NCBI GenBank assembly: GCA_030642865.1
Contig: DAOWMW010000025.1
Coordinates: 1-10,148, forward strand
Direction: 5' to 3'
DNA length: 10,148 nt
Source of the DNA: Desulfobacteraceae bacterium
GTDB taxonomy: Bacteria > Desulfobacterota > Desulfobacteria > Desulfobacterales > BuS5
Below, one piece after another: positions 6,574 through 10,148 of the stretch. Every line of letters starts with the position of its first letter. Position 1 is the first letter of the stretch. The notes under the pieces are model-generated. The model did not search any database, was not told the origin of the DNA, and was given only the letters and a program-made list of their open reading frames with translations. The translations under genes were made by a program, and so were the position numbers.

Positions 6574-7627
6574 ACTTACCTATATCGACTTTGATTCCTG
6601 AAACCGATTCCAGAATATTTTGCAGCTCTTTGAGCCTTGCATCTTCAGGAGGTTCCAGATCTTCGTATTGATAAATTCTTCCGATTGATTTGAATTTAGG
6701 TGCTGCAAATTTATGATATGGAAGAAGAGAAATTTTAGCAGGAAGGGGAGCAAGGGTTGAGATAAACTTCCCCAGAGTTTTGATCTCACCGTCTGAATCA
6801 TTAAAGCCCGGAATAACAATTCTTCGTATCCATACCGTACATTTTGAGACGGCCTTTTCAAGATTTTCCAGTATAACTTTGTTATCCATCCCTGTGGCTT
6901 CTTTATGCTTTGCCCCATTCATGTGTTTTATATCGTACAACAGGAGGTTTGTGGGTTCCAGCAGGCGCTCTAAAATTTTCCATGGTCCTGCCCCTGTGGT
7001 ATCAAGGGCTGTATGAAGTCCTCTTTTTTTTGCGGATTTTAAAAGATCAAGGGTGAATTCCCACTGGTACATGGGCTCTCCCCCTGAAATTGTCATCCCA
7101 CCCTTGCTCCTTCTGTAAAAATTTTTATCTTTTAAAACCTCAGTCATAACCTGGCGTACATCTTTTTCTTCACCGCTTGCAATTAAAGCTTTTGCAGGAC
7201 AAACCTCTGCACATTTTAAACACGAGGTACATCTTTGCCAGTCGATTTTACGGAATATTTCCTTTTTTATTTTTATTTTTTGGGCAGCACTGGATGCCTG
7301 GGTGGAATTTGAATCTGCAGCAGGCATTTTAGAAGACTGGCATCCGGCTCCATCAAGTTTGTAGATTGTCTCCTCAGAAGGGGCGCTTATAAAGCTTATG
7401 GCATCTTCAGGGCAAACATCTTTACATTTCCCGCAGCCTATACATAAAATATCTCTGGTCATTATTTCCGGCATAAGATTTTGAGATTCAGGATTGGCGC
7501 ACCACCCGCAAGTTAAAGGACAGCCTTTTAGAAAAACTGTGGTTCTCATACCAGGCCCGTCTTGAACTGCCCATCGCTGTATATTAAAAACAATCCCTGT
7601 GCCGGAATATTCGTTATTTTTGTTCAT
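6572..7627 (-). CDS. Glycyl radical enzyme activase (radical SAM)
   Basis: A 351-residue activating enzyme that cleaves S-adenosylmethionine to abstract a hydrogen from the glycine of its GRE partner. The radical-SAM cluster motif is GCPLTCGWC (C36, C40, C43), preceded by the family's QDGPGMRTTVFLKGC. SGGEP (181-185) is the SAM-binding GGE motif. Two ferredoxin-type 4Fe-4S sites are present: C62/C65/C68/C72 and C133/C136/C139/C143. This form is typical of activases for non-PFL GREs such as dehydratases, decarboxylases and alkyl/arylsuccinate synthases. The stretch between the two clusters is unusually long, about 60 residues, with a Ser/Ala/Gln/Lys-rich centre near 95-123, which makes the protein longer than the usual ~300. 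It follows the GRE by 138 bases and shares its direction. There is no strong ribosome site before the ATG. Confidence 0.95.
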   Translation of the reverse strand: MNKNNEYSGTGIVFNIQRWAVQDGPGMRTTVFLKGCPLTCGWCANPESQNLMPEIMTRDILCIGCGKCKDVCPEDAISFISAPSEETIYKLDGAGCQSSKMPAADSNSTQASSAAQKIKIKKEIFRKIDWQRCTSCLKCAEVCPAKALIASGEEKDVRQVMTEVLKDKNFYRRSKGGMTISGGEPMYQWEFTLDLLKSAKKRGLHTALDTTGAGPWKILERLLEPTNLLLYDIKHMNGAKHKEATGMDNKVILENLEKAVSKCTVWIRRIVIPGFNDSDGEIKTLGKFISTLAPLPAKISLLPYHKFAAPKFKSIGRIYQYEDLEPPEDARLKELQNILESVSGIKVDIGK

Positions 7628-7662
7628 AAATGCTACTTAAATCGGTCAGTATTAAATTATCG

Positions 7663-7707
7663 AAAAATCCCCCTTTTTTCCAAAATAAATTTCCGGGAAG
7701 AAGGGGG
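7663..7707 (-). terminator. Terminator-like hairpin between GRE and activase
   Basis: On the minus strand CCCCCTTCTTCC (7707-7696) can pair with GGAAAAAAGGGGG (7681-7669), allowing one mismatch or bulge, and is followed by ATTTTTC. The opposite strand has no T-run in the right place. It lies between the stop of the GRE and the start of its activase, so a partial terminator here would yield much GRE and little activase, which is needed only catalytically. Confidence 0.6.
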
Positions 7708-7765
7708 AAAAGCGGAGAAGTCCATAGCTCAGAAAAAATCATAAATTTTCGGCAAAAAATTCTTT

Positions 7766-10148
7766 TTACGCAAAAGTCTGCTCTGTTCTTACTATGATAC
7801 TTGCCTGGGTTTCCGGGGCAAGATCCACGAAATAAGCACTGTATCCGGCTATTCTGACCTGGAGGTCAGGATATTCTTCAGGAGTCTGCTGCGCTTTTTT
7901 CAGCATTTCAGTATCCACAACATTAAACTGAATATGGGGAACTGTCATTGTGGAATACCACTCCCTCAAATAATCATTAAAGATAAATTTGTCGTCACCT
8001 TCAAGGAACTGGGGCATGAATCTTTGATTAAAGAGTTCAGTATGCATAAATGGAAGCTTGCTCACTGAATTCAAAACTGCTGTGGGACCGGCAGAATCGG
8101 CTCCTGGTGCAGGAGACCGGCTTCCGTCAGCCATGGGGGATGATGCAAATCTACCGTCCGGACTGGCGCCAAGGCCAAAGCCAAAGACCTGATAAGCCAT
8201 AACCGAACTTCCATCAAAATCCCATGGTGTTCCCCATTCATCTTTAATCGATTTGGCAGTTTCCATTATTTTTGTTCTTGATTTAAGTGCCCATTTATCT
8301 GCAAAATCATCATCATTTCCATATTTAGGGGCATTTAAAAAATCCTGCCGCATCTCTTCCATCCCTTCCCAGTTTGCCTGAATGGCAGAAAGAAGCTGAT
8401 CCATTGTATATTTTTTTTCAGTAAATACCAGTTTATCTATTGCGGCCAGGCTGTCTGACAGATTCACATACCCCAGGGAAACCAGATTTGGCCATGTATC
8501 AAATTCGCTCCATGCCACATATAAATCCTTCCCCTGTTCCAGGGTATCCTCCATGAGGAAAGAGTCGATGGGCCTGGGAGCCATCTCCATTAAAACCTTA
8601 TGCCCGATATTATGGGAAATATTGGCCATTTTCAGAAAAAATAAAAGATGCCTGCAATGGCTGTCAAGAAGTTCCTCTGCTGAATCCATTAACCTGGGAT
8701 CTTTGGTCAAAGGTCTTCTTATCTTTGAATTTCCAACACTGACGCCACTCCCAAAAGCATCGTTCCCCTGAAAAAGAGCATGCTCAAATACCTTTGGCTG
8801 GGCAATAACACCGATATCAGCCATAAAAGAGGAGTTTAAAGGTTTTCCTGTGCAATTCATGGCAACACAGCCGGCTGCCTGTGTTCTTTTGGCATCAAAG
8901 GGAGAATAGCCCCGCATCAATGCCCATTTTTCCATAAGTTCTTCATTAAATAATGAGGGATGCCCTGTTCCTGCACGAATGGTCTCTGTTATCCGTGTCA
9001 CCATGTCATCTGAAAGATTTCTGTGGAAACGGACCATTAAAGGAGGCTGATTTATCCGCAAAGTAGCGATATTTTCCAGAATAAGCGCAGTTAAATCATT
9101 ACATGCATCTGTTCCGTCCATATGGGTTCCACCTATATTGGCAGTATAAAAGACCTCTGAACCGGATGTAAGGGTAAAAAGCTGGGGATGGTCAGCATGA
9201 CTGCCCAGGGCCTGGATTCTAAGCATCCAGCATTCCAGTAATTCCTTTGCCTGATTCCTGGTCATTCGGCCTTCCATAAGATCTTTTTTGTAATAAGGAT
9301 ACCATATCTGATCTATTCTGGCACCAGAACCATTGTTCGGCCCATGGAGATATCTTGCAACAATTTCAATAGTCCACTGAAACTGGAGCGCTTCATAAAA
9401 TGTTTCCGGGGGATTTGCCGGTACTTTTGTACATATTCTGGCGATCTCCTCAAGCTCTTTTTTTCTAACCTCATCGGTCTCAGCTTTCGCCTGTTCCAAA
9501 GCAAGCTCGGCATACCTTTCTGCAAATCGTATTATGGCCTTCCCGCAAATAATTTGAGCTTCCCAGTTACGTTTTTTTTCAAGATAATTATCATTACCTA
9601 TATCCTGCATTCCATCTACTATTTTTTTAGTAAGTTCTGCCAGTTTTGATTCAACCCTTTTTAATCTGTTATTTAAGCCTTCTTCAAATAAGAGTTCATA
9701 ATCAAAGCCAATGATATTTCTTCCGCAGGCCCAGTGATTTGCATAAAAGCAGGGATTTTGAAGGCTCCTTTCCAGATAGGGGAGGACATCTTCAGGAATC
9801 GCCGCTTTTACAACAGCTTCCTGGCATTTATCTTTCCAGTAATCACATATTTCCATGATCTCTGCCCGTTCTTCACCTGTTACCATATGACCATACCCTC
9901 CATCGGGCTGAACAGATTCTATCATATGCTCAGAGGCTACTTCAGGAAACCAGCGTATTTCATTTGGCGCACTGTTGGGATCTCCCACTAAGAGCTGACC
10001 GGATTCTATGAATATGGGGAGTTCTTCGCAAAATTTTTTCATCGCCATGGCCTTTCTCATTACTGGGGCCATACCCTCGGTCTCTTTATATGATTCAGTA
10101 ACAAGTCTTGCACGGTCCACATCGAGTTTAACATTTTTTCTAAATGAT
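7766..10148 (-). CDS. Glycyl radical enzyme, substrate unknown (5' end off window)
   Basis: PFL-superfamily GRE; about 793 residues are visible and the frame stays open to the right edge. An in-frame GTG at 10120 is not the start, because the upstream codons continue the usual GRE N-terminus (RKNVKLDVDRARLVTESYKE). The thiyl-radical Cys is in AAGCVAMNC (codon at 8869-8867), and the glycyl loop is VRIAGYSAYFVDL, with Gly at 7846-7844. The order fits the family: PFL-like domain, Cys loop, GASPDGR...PMADG...S..GPTAVLNSVSKL, then the glycine loop about 25 residues from the end. A single Cys, not the CC of pyruvate formate-lyase, is present, and the Glu of GCVE motifs is Ala. The region before NLSDSLAAIDKLVF reads SEFDTWPNLVSLGYV instead of the usual G-x-GxGVANIGDSL, so the pocket differs. 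A neighbouring activase and the nearby MoxR/VWA pair support an active GRE system. Candidate reactions include fumarate addition or decarboxylation; neither can be settled. Confidence 0.93.
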   Translation of the reverse strand, partial: SFRKNVKLDVDRARLVTESYKETEGMAPVMRKAMAMKKFCEELPIFIESGQLLVGDPNSAPNEIRWFPEVASEHMIESVQPDGGYGHMVTGEERAEIMEICDYWKDKCQEAVVKAAIPEDVLPYLERSLQNPCFYANHWACGRNIIGFDYELLFEEGLNNRLKRVESKLAELTKKIVDGMQDIGNDNYLEKKRNWEAQIICGKAIIRFAERYAELALEQAKAETDEVRKKELEEIARICTKVPANPPETFYEALQFQWTIEIVARYLHGPNNGSGARIDQIWYPYYKKDLMEGRMTRNQAKELLECWMLRIQALGSHADHPQLFTLTSGSEVFYTANIGGTHMDGTDACNDLTALILENIATLRINQPPLMVRFHRNLSDDMVTRITETIRAGTGHPSLFNEELMEKWALMRGYSPFDAKRTQAAGCVAMNCTGKPLNSSFMADIGVIAQPKVFEHALFQGNDAFGSGVSVGNSKIRRPLTKDPRLMDSAEELLDSHCRHLLFFLKMANISHNIGHKVLMEMAPRPIDSFLMEDTLEQGKDLYVAWSEFDTWPNLVSLGYVNLSDSLAAIDKLVFTEKKYTMDQLLSAIQANWEGMEEMRQDFLNAPKYGNDDDFADKWALKSRTKIMETAKSIKDEWGTPWDFDGSSVMAYQVFGFGLGASPDGRFASSPMADGSRSPAPGADSAGPTAVLNSVSKLPFMHTELFNQRFMPQFLEGDDKFIFNDYLREWYSTMTVPHIQFNVVDTEMLKKAQQTPEEYPDLQVRIAGYSAYFVDLAPETQASIIVRTEQTFA

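Noticed and set aside
10118..10120. GTG at 10120 as start of the GRE
   Set aside because: The frame stays open to the window edge, and the upstream codons match the usual N-terminal region of the family.
7766..10148. Pyruvate formate-lyase
   Set aside because: It has no adjacent catalytic Cys pair, and the activase carries two extra ferredoxin clusters that PFL activase lacks.

Overview
All supported genes lie on the minus strand, so the window reads right to left. Base composition is moderately AT-rich, and the content is anaerobic: a glycyl radical enzyme with an oxygen-sensitive radical-SAM activase, plus a MoxR-type ATPase/VWA pair. This points to an anaerobic bacterium. A sulfate-reducing Desulfobacterales-like deltaproteobacterium is my best guess, but that is inference from style and gene content, not a marker gene.

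Region 1 (10148 to about 6000) is a glycyl radical enzyme (GRE) module: a large GRE whose N-terminus lies off the right edge, a radical-SAM activase with two ferredoxin-type clusters, and a 174-residue protein with a CxxCxxC motif. A terminator-like hairpin sits between the GRE and the activase and may keep activase levels below GRE levels. The GRE has the catalytic Cys and the C-terminal glycyl loop. It lacks the Glu found two residues after the Cys in GRE dehydratases, C-N/C-S lyases and arylacetate decarboxylases, so its substrate cannot be named.

Region 2 (6001 to 5556) is noncoding and carries three copies of a 14-bp GC-rich palindrome arranged in nested inverted repeats, plus a perfect 14-bp AT-rich palindrome. 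Region 3 (5555 to 2891) is an AAA+ ATPase of the MoxR/Mg-chelatase-I type with a Cys-rich insertion, followed 7 bases later by a VWA protein with a complete MIDAS motif. Such pairs remodel or activate partner enzymes, and a MoxR-type ATPase (BssE) accompanies benzylsuccinate synthase, itself a GRE. Co-operation with the GRE module is therefore an attractive hypothesis.

Region 4 (2890 to 2451) is noncoding. It holds a small inverted-repeat element, copies of a dispersed repeat that also follows the activase stop codon, a good promoter, and a strong terminator hairpin just ahead of pabA (a possible attenuator). Region 5 (2450 to 1) is pabA and a fused pabB-pabC, which together make p-aminobenzoate for folate; the pabC part runs off the left edge.
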